Part shown: positions 6,588 to 14,069 of the stretch, in pieces
How the letters are laid out: each line of letters starts with the position of its first letter
Numbering within the stretch: position 1 is the first letter of the stretch
NCBI GenBank assembly: GCA_038214085.1
Contig: JBBQSF010000081.1
Span: 1 to 14,069 of the forward strand
DNA: 14,069 nt
Source of the DNA: JBBQSF01 sp038214085
GTDB lineage: Bacteria > Bacteroidota > Bacteroidia > Bacteroidales > CG2-30-32-10
Direction of reading: 5' to 3'
Notes under the pieces: model-generated
What the model saw: only the letters and a program-made list of their open reading frames with translations
Told to the model about the DNA's origin: nothing
Database searches by the model: none
Position numbers and translations under genes: made by a program

Positions 6588-7835
6588 TTAAAAATCTGAG
6601 GTCTTAATAATTTTAAAATAATGCGAATGGTTTTTAGTAAAAAGTTGAATAAAGTATATGCCTGTATTAAAATTTGACAAATCAATTTTGGTTAATTCAT
6701 CATTAGGTTTAACTTCTAATAATAGTTTTCCCTGAGAGGAAAATAGAGAATATTTACTAATTTGAAGATTTTGTGAATTTTTGATATAGTAAATATCGGA
6801 GCTGGGATTTGGGTAGATGCTTAAGGTATTATTATCAACTTCGGAAATTCCTGCACCGGAAACCGCAATCGTTTTGGTGGTGAAATCCCAACAGTTGTCA
6901 TTGTATGCATCTAAGGTAACTAAGTATGTACCGTACTGGGCATAGGTTTGGGTGGGATTTGGAATTAAGCTGCCGGTATTATCCCCGAAATTCCAATAAA
7001 AATGAGAGGCATCAGTTGTTGTATTGTTAAAATTTACTACCAGATATGAAACCGAGGAATAGGTGAAATCCGCCACAGGTGTCTGATTTACAAGAACAAT
7101 TAAGCCTTTGGGATAACTCCAAGTTGTTCCATCAAAAACGGATAAATAATAATTTCCCGAATTATTTATTGTAGTATTCGGAATTACTGGATTTTGAAGG
7201 TTTGACGAAAATCCGTTTGGACCTGTCCAACTGAATTGTGCATTTGGAATGCTTAATTGGGCGCTTAATTTCAGCGTGTCACCTTCACAAACAGCACTGT
7301 TACTGCTAATGTGAAAGGGCGGGAACAAACAATTGATACTCCCTGCATTAATATCTGTACTGTTGGATTGAGAAAAAACAATATTTGTACTTACGTTTGA
7401 GTAATTTGTAATCATTAGTATATAGATCTGACCTGAATCAGCATTGGAAATATTGCAGATTTCGTTGTAACTTGTAGAATAACTGCAGTCAATAACATTT
7501 GTTAAATTCAAACTGTCGCATGGGTTTGTAGATGAAGAGTCATAAATTCCCCAGCAAATAAAATCTATATCAACCTGAGGAGAGCTGCTTATTAAAATAT
7601 TTATATCTCCTGAATCTTGCACCATAAATTTAAACCACATAGGGTTAGGCTCACTATAAAGACAGCCGTAATTTGGCCCCGGTTCAGCAACGCCACTGTT
7701 TATATTTGCGGAGTAAAAGTCTTGTATTGAATCACCACTGAGACAAAGAAATGTGCTATTTGCACAAGTAATATTTTGCGCATTTGCACTTATAAAAATA
7801 ACAGAAAGCAAAACAACCAAAAATATTTTTTTCAT
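6588..7835 (-). CDS. Secreted protein with PKD domain and T9SS type A sorting domain
   Basis: The 415-residue product begins with a signal peptide (MKKIFLVVLLSVIFISANAQ, cleavage at or next to the Gln). A Cys-rich beta domain follows at about 21-158, with PMWFKFMVQDSGDINI and DIDFICWGIYD, a type frequent at the N-terminus of Bacteroidota T9SS proteins. An Ig-like segment at about 175-250 contains SAVCEGDTLKL and FSWTGPNGF, and a PKD domain at about 253-325 contains FYWNFGDN at 279-286. The C-terminal T9SS type A sorting domain (about 338-415) has LSIYPNP and ends GIYFIQLF...FKIIKT. It is therefore exported by Sec and then by the type IX system and probably attached to the surface. No catalytic domain is visible, so an adhesive or structural role is possible. 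The frame is open upstream to 7973, but that overlaps gpmI out of phase and precedes the signal peptide, so I start at 7835. Confidence 0.85.
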   Translation of the reverse strand: MKKIFLVVLLSVIFISANAQNITCANSTFLCLSGDSIQDFYSANINSGVAEPGPNYGCLYSEPNPMWFKFMVQDSGDINILISSSPQVDIDFICWGIYDSSSTNPCDSLNLTNVIDCSYSTSYNEICNISNADSGQIYILMITNYSNVSTNIVFSQSNSTDINAGSINCLFPPFHISSNSAVCEGDTLKLSAQLSIPNAQFSWTGPNGFSSNLQNPVIPNTTINNSGNYYLSVFDGTTWSYPKGLIVLVNQTPVADFTYSSVSYLVVNFNNTTTDASHFYWNFGDNTGSLIPNPTQTYAQYGTYLVTLDAYNDNCWDFTTKTIAVSGAGISEVDNNTLSIYPNPSSDIYYIKNSQNLQISKYSLFSSQGKLLLEVKPNDELTKIDLSNFNTGIYFIQLFTKNHSHYFKIIKTSDF

Positions 7836-7863
7836 ATCAGTTGAAATCAAAAAATAATTACAG

Positions 7864-7894
7864 TAAAGATATGAATAAAACAGACAGAAGCAAA
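7864..7894 (-). promoter_or_regulatory. Promoter of the T9SS cargo gene
   Basis: On the minus strand TTTG (7894-7891) is followed after 19 bases by TATCTTTA (7871-7864), seven of eight matches to TAnnTTTG at ideal spacing. The -33 box directly abuts the gpmI stop codon (7895-7897). The -7 box is 28 bases before the ATG at 7835. The cargo gene can thus be transcribed independently of gpmI, in the 59-base gap. Confidence 0.55.
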
Positions 7895-9418
7895 TTATAT
7901 CAATACTTCTCCTGTCATAGCCTTTGGAACTGGAACGCCCATAAGCGTTAATAATGTGGGAGCCACATCGCACAATTTTCCGTTTCTTATTTTTTTATAA
8001 TCGCTGTCGAGCAGAAAACACGGAACCGGATTGGTAGTATGTGCTGTATTTGGTGTTCCATCATTATTAATTGCAAAATCAGCATTTCCATGATCGGCAA
8101 TAATCATTATGGAATATCCGTTTTTCTCTGCGGTTTCGCAAACTTCTTTTACGCATTTGTCAACGGTTTCCAGAGCTTCTTTAATGGCGGGATAAATGCC
8201 TGTATGACCTACCATATCTGCGTTTGCAAAGTTCAAACATATAAAATCATGCTCTTGTTTTTTTAGTTCAAATAACACTGCATCCTTAACTTCATAAGCA
8301 CTCATAGATGGTTTAAGATCGTATGTTGCCACTTTTGGCGATTGGATCATTACGCGGCTTTCCCCGTCAAACGGGTCTTCTCGGCCTCCGGAAAAGAAAA
8401 ATGTTACATGAGGGTACTTTTCAGTTTCTGCAATACGGAGTTGTTTCTTTCCGTTCTTTGAAAGCACTTCGCCCATGGTTTCAGAAACATCGTCCTTATC
8501 GAAAATGATATGCACGTTTTTAAAATTCTCGTCGTACCTTGTCATTGTTGCATAGTACAGCGGCAAAGTTTTCATGCCTGCTTCTGGCATATCTTTCTGC
8601 GAAAGAACAGTTGAGATTTCTCTAAGTCTGTCGGTACGGAAATTGAAACAAATAAACACATCGCCTTCGTTTACCTTACCAATAGGCTTGTCTTGTTCAT
8701 CAACAACAACAATAGGTTTGATAAATTCATCAGTAACACCGCTGTCGTATGAATCCTGAATGGCATTGAGCACATCTTTTGAATGTGTTCCTGTTCCATT
8801 TACCAAAAGATCATAACCAACTTTAACCCGTTCCCAGCGTTTGTCGCGGTCCATGGTATAATAGCGACCAACAAGCGAAGCAATTTTTCCGGTTGATTTT
8901 TCGAGATGTTCATGCAATACTCTTACGTATTCAAGGCCGCTGTGTGGGTCCGTATCGCGCCCGTCGGTGCAAACATGAACAAAAACCTTCTGCAAACCGT
9001 AATTGCCGGCAATATCGCACATTTTCATCAGGTGCGAAGTCATAGAATGTACGCCACCATCGGAAACGAGTCCTAAAAAATGTACAGATTTATTGTTGTC
9101 CTTTGCGTAAGTGTAGGCTTTTATCAATTCCTGATTTTCGGCAATTGTGTTGTTTTTACATGCAATATTTATTTTTACAAGATCTTGGTAAATAATACGT
9201 CCTGCACCAATGTTCAAATGCCCCACTTCAGAGTTCCCCATTTGTCCGTCAGGTAATCCAACATCTTCGCCAGATGTATGCAGTTCTGAAGATGCTGCAT
9301 TCTTCTCAAGGCTTTTCATAAATGGGATATTGGCATTTGCCATTACATCAGCCATAGAACCATCGCCTTTTCCCCAACCGTCGAGAATGATTAAAAGGGC
9401 TTTTTTGTTTTTATTCAT
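7895..9418 (-). CDS. gpmI: 2,3-bisphosphoglycerate-independent phosphoglycerate mutase
   Basis: GpmI interconverts 3- and 2-phosphoglycerate in glycolysis and gluconeogenesis by way of a phosphoserine, with two Mn ions and no bisphosphoglycerate cofactor. The 507 residues match the usual length of about 510. The N-terminus ALLIILDGWG holds metal ligand D13, and QMGNSEVGHLNIG holds the catalytic serine S63. The inserted transferase domain has VSDGGVHS near 118-125, CTDGRDT near 149-155, and FNFRTDRLRE near 258-267. The phosphatase-like domain returns with SGGREDPFDGE near 342-352, NFANADMVGHTG near 395-406, and IIADHGNAD near 438-446. A final AHTTNPVP follows near 458-465. All metal-ligand motifs are present. 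It lies 59 bases after the lipoprotein gene; I see no TAnnTTTG box in that gap, so read-through from upstream genes or an atypical promoter is possible. Confidence 0.97.
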   Translation of the reverse strand: MNKNKKALLIILDGWGKGDGSMADVMANANIPFMKSLEKNAASSELHTSGEDVGLPDGQMGNSEVGHLNIGAGRIIYQDLVKINIACKNNTIAENQELIKAYTYAKDNNKSVHFLGLVSDGGVHSMTSHLMKMCDIAGNYGLQKVFVHVCTDGRDTDPHSGLEYVRVLHEHLEKSTGKIASLVGRYYTMDRDKRWERVKVGYDLLVNGTGTHSKDVLNAIQDSYDSGVTDEFIKPIVVVDEQDKPIGKVNEGDVFICFNFRTDRLREISTVLSQKDMPEAGMKTLPLYYATMTRYDENFKNVHIIFDKDDVSETMGEVLSKNGKKQLRIAETEKYPHVTFFFSGGREDPFDGESRVMIQSPKVATYDLKPSMSAYEVKDAVLFELKKQEHDFICLNFANADMVGHTGIYPAIKEALETVDKCVKEVCETAEKNGYSIMIIADHGNADFAINNDGTPNTAHTTNPVPCFLLDSDYKKIRNGKLCDVAPTLLTLMGVPVPKAMTGEVLI

Positions 9419-9477
9419 GTTTATATTATTTCTTTTGCATAATTCATTTCATTTGCTGTGTTGCCAGAGCAAATTGT

Positions 9478-10125
9478 TTAAGGATGGTTCAATGCAGCAA
9501 GTTTTTTTATACCTGAAACAGTTGCATATTTTCTGACACCCTTTATTTTGTATCCAACCAGAGCTGCGCTTGCGTAGTTATAAGGCGGTTTAATGTTTGC
9601 TTTTTCACTAACTTCAGTTTGCTTTTCTTCCTCTGAAAACTTTGGCCTGTCAGGCGAAGCAAAATAATCGTTCGCATAAATTATTAGGGTATCATTTTTC
9701 GAGAAAGTTGCAATATTATAAAATCTGAACTTTTTCACCTGAATTTCATGAAATGTGGTATCAATCCATAATTGGTCAATAATAAGTTCGGAAGAAGAAT
9801 AATTTGCAAGCAATAAGAATTGGTAATTGATTCCACTGCCAGATCCTTTAATCCCTCCGGTCCATTTTCGAGAAGTAGCTGATAAAATAGTGAAATCATC
9901 AGAAGTTAAAGTATTCTTGGAAGGTTTAGTAATGTTGTTATTGTTTTTTTGATTGGATATATTTAAAGTTGAAGAATCCGCCTTTGATACAGAAGGTTGA
10001 GAAGTTTTGGCAGAATCAGTTTCTTGTAATTTTTCTTTGATTGTTGTTTTTGTATTGCAGGAAATTATTGTAACAAAAAGAAAAATAATAATTGCTGCAA
10101 ATGGAGCATTGAGATTTTTTTTCAT
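9478..10125 (-). CDS. Predicted lipoprotein of unknown function
   Basis: I do not recognise a characterised family. From the ATG at 10125 the product is 215 residues. A hydrophobic leader ends in TIISC, a lipobox-like motif with C23 as the likely lipidated cysteine. A hydrophilic linker (about 24-77) follows, very rich in Ser, Thr, Asn and Lys and including a run of Asn. The compact C-terminal domain (about 78-215) has RKWTGGIKGSGSGINYQFLL, alternating strand-like segments (SELIIDQLWID, KNDTLIIYANDYF) and a closing YASAALVGYKIKG. This suggests a small, membrane-tethered beta-rich domain in the periplasm or on the surface. The frame is open to 10161, but that extension overlaps the permease gene and precedes the signal, so 10125 is preferred. 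It begins 10 bases after the permease stop, so the two are almost certainly co-transcribed. It may be an accessory factor of the permease, which is inference. Confidence 0.68.
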   Translation of the reverse strand: MKKNLNAPFAAIIIFLFVTIISCNTKTTIKEKLQETDSAKTSQPSVSKADSSTLNISNQKNNNNITKPSKNTLTSDDFTILSATSRKWTGGIKGSGSGINYQFLLLANYSSSELIIDQLWIDTTFHEIQVKKFRFYNIATFSKNDTLIIYANDYFASPDRPKFSEEEKQTEVSEKANIKPPYNYASAALVGYKIKGVRKYATVSGIKKLAALNHP

Positions 10126-10135
10126 AAAAGTCGGA

Positions 10136-11392
10136 TTATTGATTTGCTCTGATGGCTTCAACCGGGTCGAGGCGTGATGCAGTATAAGCGGGAATAAAAC
10201 CGGAAATTAAACCTATTATTCCTGAAGTAACAATGCCTCTGATAATATTGCCAGAACCCAGCGTAAATTGTATATCGAACCATAGATCAACAAAAATGGT
10301 CCCGAGATACACAATTAACAATCCAACAAGTCCGCCAATAAGGCTAAGAATAATAGCTTCAAATAAAAACTGGAAAAGTATAAAATAACTTTTTGCGCCT
10401 AAGGATTTTTGAATTCCGATAATGGTTGTGCGTTCTTTTACCGAAACAAACATAATATTTGCAATTCCAAAACCACCTACAAGTATTGAAAATCCTCCGA
10501 TTATCCAGCCTATCATTGAAATTACCGAAAATATTCCTTCGAACCCGGCAGTAAGTAAACTTGTTTCGTTGATTGCAAAATCATCTTCAGCAGAAGGTTT
10601 TAAACGATGCTCAGATCGTAAAATCCCAACAAGTTCATCCTTTAATTCTTCATTAGAAACACCGGGAATGGCCTTTACAATAATCATTGGACTTACAAGA
10701 TCCGAGCGAACATCTATAATATTACGCACATAATTTATCGGGAGAATTACCTGGCGGTCTGGGTTGTTACCGAAAAGGTCTTCACCTTTTTTCTTAAGAA
10801 TACCGACAATTTTTTGTTTTCTGCCAAATATTTTTATGTTTTTCCCAATAGGATCTATTGACGGATAAAGGTTTTCAGAAATATCGCTTCCAATGATTAC
10901 CACATTTTTTCCACCGGCAGATTCCAGTGCAGTGAAATATCTTCCATCAGCAATATCAATACTCATTACTTTGTCATAATCCTCTGATACTGCTTGCACT
11001 GATACACTTTGAATGCTGCTGCTAAGGTATTCAACAGTTTTAGAAGTGTTAATAGAAAAAGCCACAACATCGGTACCAGCACTTTTGCGTTTTATTGCCG
11101 AAACTTCGGCTATTTTAGGCTGCGGGCGGTTCATGTATTTCCACCAGGCATAGTCCGAACCAAACTCCCAAGGCCACTTTTGAATAAATAAAACATTGTT
11201 GCCAAGCGATTCAATATTTCCACGGATTTCTTTTTCCATGGAATCCACAACTGTAAAAACGGAGATTATGGAAAATATTCCAATAGTAATTCCCAGCAAC
11301 GACAGTATTGTCCGGAGTTTATTTACCACCAGTGCATTTATTGCAAACAAGTAACTTTCGCGAATTAGCCGGAAAAAAAGAAAAAATTTCAT
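10136..11392 (-). CDS. ABC transporter permease of the MacB/FtsX type
   Basis: The 418-residue inner-membrane protein has the four-helix MacB layout. A cytoplasmic N-terminal helix and TM1 lie at about 27-49 (LRTILSLLGITIGIFSIISV). A large periplasmic MacB_PCD-like domain spans about 50-285. TM2 is at about 286-316, TM3 at 335-367 and TM4 at 383-402. Characteristic signatures are VKERTTIIGIQKSLGAK at about 318-334, the cytoplasmic coupling region, and the ending PAYTASRLDPVEAIRANQ. MacB-type permeases do not form a through-membrane channel but pass ATP-driven motion to periplasmic partners for lipoprotein, peptide or drug export. No ATPase gene lies in the window: purH is divergent on one side and the lipoprotein follows on the other, so the ATPase must be encoded elsewhere. 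Substrate is unknown. No convincing TAnnTTTG box precedes it. Confidence 0.88.
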   Translation of the reverse strand: MKFFLFFRLIRESYLFAINALVVNKLRTILSLLGITIGIFSIISVFTVVDSMEKEIRGNIESLGNNVLFIQKWPWEFGSDYAWWKYMNRPQPKIAEVSAIKRKSAGTDVVAFSINTSKTVEYLSSSIQSVSVQAVSEDYDKVMSIDIADGRYFTALESAGGKNVVIIGSDISENLYPSIDPIGKNIKIFGRKQKIVGILKKKGEDLFGNNPDRQVILPINYVRNIIDVRSDLVSPMIIVKAIPGVSNEELKDELVGILRSEHRLKPSAEDDFAINETSLLTAGFEGIFSVISMIGWIIGGFSILVGGFGIANIMFVSVKERTTIIGIQKSLGAKSYFILFQFLFEAIILSLIGGLVGLLIVYLGTIFVDLWFDIQFTLGSGNIIRGIVTSGIIGLISGFIPAYTASRLDPVEAIRANQ

Positions 11393-11430
11393 TTTAATAT
11401 TTCTAAAGCTGCCACAATTTACACAGCAAT

Positions 11431-11461
11431 TGGTAAAATTACCACTAATTTGACAAATTAG
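11431..11461. promoter_or_regulatory. Two adjacent inverted repeats in the divergent permease/purH region
   Basis: TGGTAA-AA-TTACCA (11431-11444) is directly followed by CTAATTTG-A-CAAATTAG (11445-11461). Both are perfect dyads, with 6-base and 8-base arms, lying 39-69 bases before the permease ATG and about 100 bases before the purH -7 box. Odd-centred 17-base dyads are typical operator shapes, so a dimeric regulator could bind here. The region is AT-rich, which raises the chance of accidental symmetry. Confidence 0.45.
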
Positions 11462-11539
11462 AATAATTTATTTTCGTGAAAAGGATAAGTTTTTTTAAAT
11501 TTTTAACAGAATTTTTCTCTTTCTATTCCTTTATTTTAA

Positions 11540-11569
11540 TTGCAATTGTAAAATTTAGAATTAAATTTG
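11540..11569 (+). promoter_or_regulatory. Promoter of purH-mreB
   Basis: TTG (11540-11542) and TAAATTTG (11562-11569) are separated by 19 bases and match the Bacteroidota TTG/TAnnTTTG pattern. The -7 box is followed by C and ends 28 bases before the purH ATG. Confidence 0.65.
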
Positions 11570-11597
11570 CCCTTCCTATTTATATTCAAATTATTTT

Positions 11598-13130
11598 ATG
11601 GTACTCAACGAACGAAAAAAGATTAACTCCGCTTTGATTTCTGTTTATCATAAGGATAATCTGGAGCCGCTGATCAAAAAACTTCAGGAATTAAATATCA
11701 CGATTTACTCAACAGGTGGAACTTTCAATTTTATATGTGGGCTAGGAATAAAGGCTGTTCCGGTAGAAGATCTCACTACATATCCTTCAATTTTGGGCGG
11801 TCGTGTGAAAACATTACACCCTAAAGTTTTTGGTGGAATTCTTGCACGCCGTGATAATCTTGGCGATATTGAGCAATTGCAGAAATATGAAATTCCCCAG
11901 ATTGATTTAGTGATCGTAGATTTATATCCTTTTGAGGAAACTGTTGCATCGCGCGCTGCCGAAGAAGAAATAATTGAAAAAATTGATATTGGAGGAATTT
12001 CTCTGATTCGCGCTGCTGCTAAAAATTTTAATGATGTTGTCATCATTTCTTCATCGGAACAGTATAACGATCTTTTTAAGTTGCTTGATGAAGAAAAAGG
12101 ATTTACAACTCTTGCGTATAGAAAGAATCTTGCACTTAAAGCTTTTAATATTTCTTCGCATTATGATACGGCCATTTTTAATTATTTTAATTCAGAAAAA
12201 GAAGAAGTTGCGTTTAAGCAAAGCATAATAAAATCTACAGAACTGAGGTATGGCGAAAATCCGCATCAAAAAGGATGGTATCATGGTGATTTGGATTCGA
12301 TACTTAAACAATACAATGGCAAAGCAATATCGTACAACAATTTGCTTGATATTGATGCCGCTGTTTGCCTGATTCAGGACTTTGAAGAAACAACTTTTGC
12401 CATTATCAAACACAACAATGCTTGCGGAATTGCATCAAGAGAAATTTTATTGGATGCATGGAAGGATGCACTTGCCTGCGATCCTGTTTCTGCATTTGGT
12501 GGTGTTCTGATTTCCAACAGACCGATAGACATTTCCACTGCTGAAGAAATCAATAAACTTTTCTTTGAAGTAGTCATTGCCCCTGATTATGAAAAAAATA
12601 CGCTCGAAATCTTAAAAGCAAAGAAAAATAGAGTAATTTTGCAAATTAATTTGTCCGGTTTACCCGGCAGGCAGTTTAAAAGCGTTTTGAATGGCGTTAT
12701 TGAACAGGAAAGAGACCTTAAAACAGAAACTATTTCTGACTTTCAGGTTGCAACTGTTGTAGCACCAACCAAAATGCAGTTGGAAGACTTGGTATTCGCA
12801 AATAAAATGGTTAAACATACCAAATCAAATGCGATAATTCTTGTTAAGAACAAACAATTGCTTGCAAGTGGAACTGGTCAAACATCGCGAGTGGATGCAC
12901 TCCAACAAGCTGTTGCCAAAGCAAAAACATTTGGCTTCGACTTGAAAGATGCAGTGATGGCTTCTGATGCCTTTTTTCCTTTTCCTGATTGTGTGGAAAT
13001 TGCTTACAAGGAAGGTGTTTCAGCAGTTATTCAGCCTGGAGGATCCATTAACGATAAAGCATCAATTGAATTTTGCAACAACAATGGGGTTGCTATGGTA
13101 ATTACTGGTTTTAGACATTTTAAACATTAA
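11598..13130 (+). CDS. purH: Bifunctional AICAR formyltransferase / IMP cyclohydrolase
   Basis: PurH performs the last two steps of IMP synthesis: formylation of AICAR with 10-formyl-tetrahydrofolate, then ring closure. The 510 residues are a standard length. The N-terminal IMP cyclohydrolase (MGS-like) domain, about 8-135, has STGGT at 38-42 and GGRVKTLHPKVFGGIL at 67-82. The C-terminal transformylase domain, about 140-510, has LRYGENPHQ at 216-224 and KHNNACG at 271-277, containing the catalytic Lys-His pair. DPVSAFGG at 295-302, TGQTSRVDA at 426-434, SDAFFPF at 456-462 and QPGGSIND at 479-486 follow. It ends GFRHFKH, the usual tail. Nothing is missing. The ATG at 11598 fits the promoter just upstream. 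mreB follows after 15 bases, so both are probably one transcript; this order is common in Bacteroidota. Confidence 0.97.
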   Translation: MVLNERKKINSALISVYHKDNLEPLIKKLQELNITIYSTGGTFNFICGLGIKAVPVEDLTTYPSILGGRVKTLHPKVFGGILARRDNLGDIEQLQKYEIPQIDLVIVDLYPFEETVASRAAEEEIIEKIDIGGISLIRAAAKNFNDVVIISSSEQYNDLFKLLDEEKGFTTLAYRKNLALKAFNISSHYDTAIFNYFNSEKEEVAFKQSIIKSTELRYGENPHQKGWYHGDLDSILKQYNGKAISYNNLLDIDAAVCLIQDFEETTFAIIKHNNACGIASREILLDAWKDALACDPVSAFGGVLISNRPIDISTAEEINKLFFEVVIAPDYEKNTLEILKAKKNRVILQINLSGLPGRQFKSVLNGVIEQERDLKTETISDFQVATVVAPTKMQLEDLVFANKMVKHTKSNAIILVKNKQLLASGTGQTSRVDALQQAVAKAKTFGFDLKDAVMASDAFFPFPDCVEIAYKEGVSAVIQPGGSINDKASIEFCNNNGVAMVITGFRHFKH

Positions 13131-13145
13131 TAAATAAAAAGAAAA

Positions 13146-14069
13146 ATGGGACTTTTTTCTTTTCTTACAAAAGAAATCGCTATCGACCTCGGGACAGCAA
13201 ACACTATTATTATTCACAATGATAAAGTTGTTGTTGACGAACCGTCTATTGTTGCAATGGACCGTCAAACGGGAAAAATTATTGCCGTTGGAAAAAAAGC
13301 CATGATGATGCATGGTAAAACGCATGAAAACATTAAAACCATCAGACCGCTTCGCGACGGAGTTATTGCCGATTTTCAGGCAGCGGAGCACATGATAAGA
13401 GAAATGATAAAAATGATTTCTCCAAAAAAATCATTGTTTCCGCCTTCGTTGAAAATGGTAATCTGTATTCCATCCGGTATCACCGAAGTTGAAGAACGTG
13501 CCGTTCGTGATTCAGCCGAACAGGCCGGAGCTAAAGAAGTACGATTGATTCACGAACCTATGGCAGCAGCTATTGGTATCGGAATTGATGTTTTGGAACC
13601 TACCGGAAACATGGTTATTGATATCGGTGGAGGCACCAGTGAAATTGCTGTAATTGCCCTTGGTGGTATTGTATGTAACAAATCAATACGTATTGCAGGT
13701 GATGACTTTAACTCTGATATTGAAGAATACATGCGCAAGCAGCACAACATTCATATTGGTGAACGCACTGCCGAACGGATAAAAATTGAAGTAGGAGCAG
13801 CACTTACCGAAATTGACAATCCTCCTCCCGACTATGAAGGACATGGAAGAGATATGCTTACCGGAATTCCCAGAGCGATAATGGTAAACTATGCCGAAAT
13901 TGCTCACGCTCTTGACAAATCAATATCAAAAATTGAAGCGGCTATTTTAAATGCCCTCGAAATGACACCTCCAGAATTATCGGCAGATATTTACCGTACC
14001 GGAATTTATCTTGCTGGTGGTGGTTCTATGCTTCGCGGACTGGATAAACGTATTTCAACAAAAACAAAA
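13146..14069 (+). CDS. mreB: Rod shape-determining actin homologue MreB (3' end outside window)
   Basis: MreB polymerises into membrane-bound filaments that position the lateral cell-wall synthesis machinery, so a rod-shaped cell is likely. The frame starts at ATG 13146 and runs uninterrupted for 308 codons to the window edge; full MreB has about 340 residues, so roughly 30-35 are missing. The N-terminus MGLFSFLTKEIAIDLG includes a short amphipathic membrane-binding segment. Actin-fold nucleotide motifs are phosphate-1 DLGTANT at 14-20, HEPMAAAIG at 136-144 with the catalytic Glu, phosphate-2 DIGGGTSE at 159-166, and the adenosine motif LAGGGSMLRGL at 289-299. It lies 15 bases after purH with no promoter or terminator between. 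In this phylum mreC, mreD, a class B PBP and rodA usually follow, but they would lie outside the window. Confidence 0.97.
   Translation, partial: MGLFSFLTKEIAIDLGTANTIIIHNDKVVVDEPSIVAMDRQTGKIIAVGKKAMMMHGKTHENIKTIRPLRDGVIADFQAAEHMIREMIKMISPKKSLFPPSLKMVICIPSGITEVEERAVRDSAEQAGAKEVRLIHEPMAAAIGIGIDVLEPTGNMVIDIGGGTSEIAVIALGGIVCNKSIRIAGDDFNSDIEEYMRKQHNIHIGERTAERIKIEVGAALTEIDNPPPDYEGHGRDMLTGIPRAIMVNYAEIAHALDKSISKIEAAILNALEMTPPELSADIYRTGIYLAGGGSMLRGLDKRISTKTK

Noticed and set aside
7836..7973. N-terminal extension of the T9SS gene overlapping gpmI
   Set aside because: It lies out of phase over the end of gpmI, has Cys/Tyr-rich non-protein-like composition and precedes both a signal peptide and a promoter.
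10126..10161. N-terminal extension of the lipoprotein overlapping the permease gene
   Set aside because: It would bury the lipoprotein signal 12 residues inside; the ATG at 10125 gives a normal leader.
11463..11476. TATTTTCG-like -7 box further upstream of purH
   Set aside because: It has a mismatch in the TTTG part and would leave a leader over 100 bases; TAAATTTG at 11562 is an exact match with a suitable TTG upstream.
13062..13907. Minus-strand open frames opposite mreB
   Set aside because: They lie wholly within the well-supported mreB coding sequence and have no recognisable protein features.
1..14069. CRISPR arrays, tRNA or rRNA genes, insertion sequences, integrase or phage genes
   Set aside because: I looked for regularly spaced repeats, cloverleaf-like or rRNA-like sequence and transposase or integrase motifs and saw none.

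Overview
The window looks like a chromosomal segment of a Bacteroidota bacterium; genus cannot be told. Four lines of evidence agree. The DNA is AT-rich with good codon continuity. At least five genes or modules are preceded by the phylum-specific -7 element TAnnTTTG or a one-mismatch form, three of them with a TTTG or TTG -33 element 19-20 bases upstream. One secreted protein ends in a type IX secretion (T9SS) type A sorting domain. The gene order purH-mreB is typical of the phylum. Nothing suggests a plasmid, phage or integrated element, apart from one small toxin-antitoxin pair and a gene remnant at the left edge.

Layout, left to right. Positions 1-131 carry the minus-strand reading frame of a coiled-coil C-terminal tail that runs off the left edge and seems to lack its own start. 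Next comes ahcY (plus strand) with a promoter and a strong terminator, then a two-gene plus-strand unit of an outer-membrane beta-barrel protein and nadD. A short intergenic stretch with an 18-base perfect palindrome separates these from a long minus-strand block. Read in the direction of transcription (right to left) that block is: MacB/FtsX-type permease, lipoprotein, gpmI, T9SS cargo protein, recJ, antitoxin, toxin. A 205-base divergent region with two adjacent inverted repeats separates the permease from purH and mreB on the plus strand; mreB runs off the right edge.

Most genes are housekeeping: methyl-cycle recycling (ahcY), NAD synthesis (nadD), single-strand DNA exonuclease (recJ), glycolysis (gpmI), purine synthesis (purH) and rod-shape determination (mreB). 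The accessory part consists of the beta-barrel protein, the T9SS cargo protein, the permease plus lipoprotein pair and the toxin-antitoxin module. I found no clearly new multi-gene system. The items most worth a second look are the toxin-antitoxin pair whose promoter abuts the recJ terminator, the orphan permease with its uncharacterised lipoprotein, the paired inverted repeats before purH, and the fragment at the left edge.

Four starts were changed or fixed by reasoning. The beta-barrel protein starts at 1877 rather than at an upstream TTG. The T9SS protein starts at 7835 and the lipoprotein at 10125, both internal to longer open frames. recJ uses TTG and nadD uses GTG.
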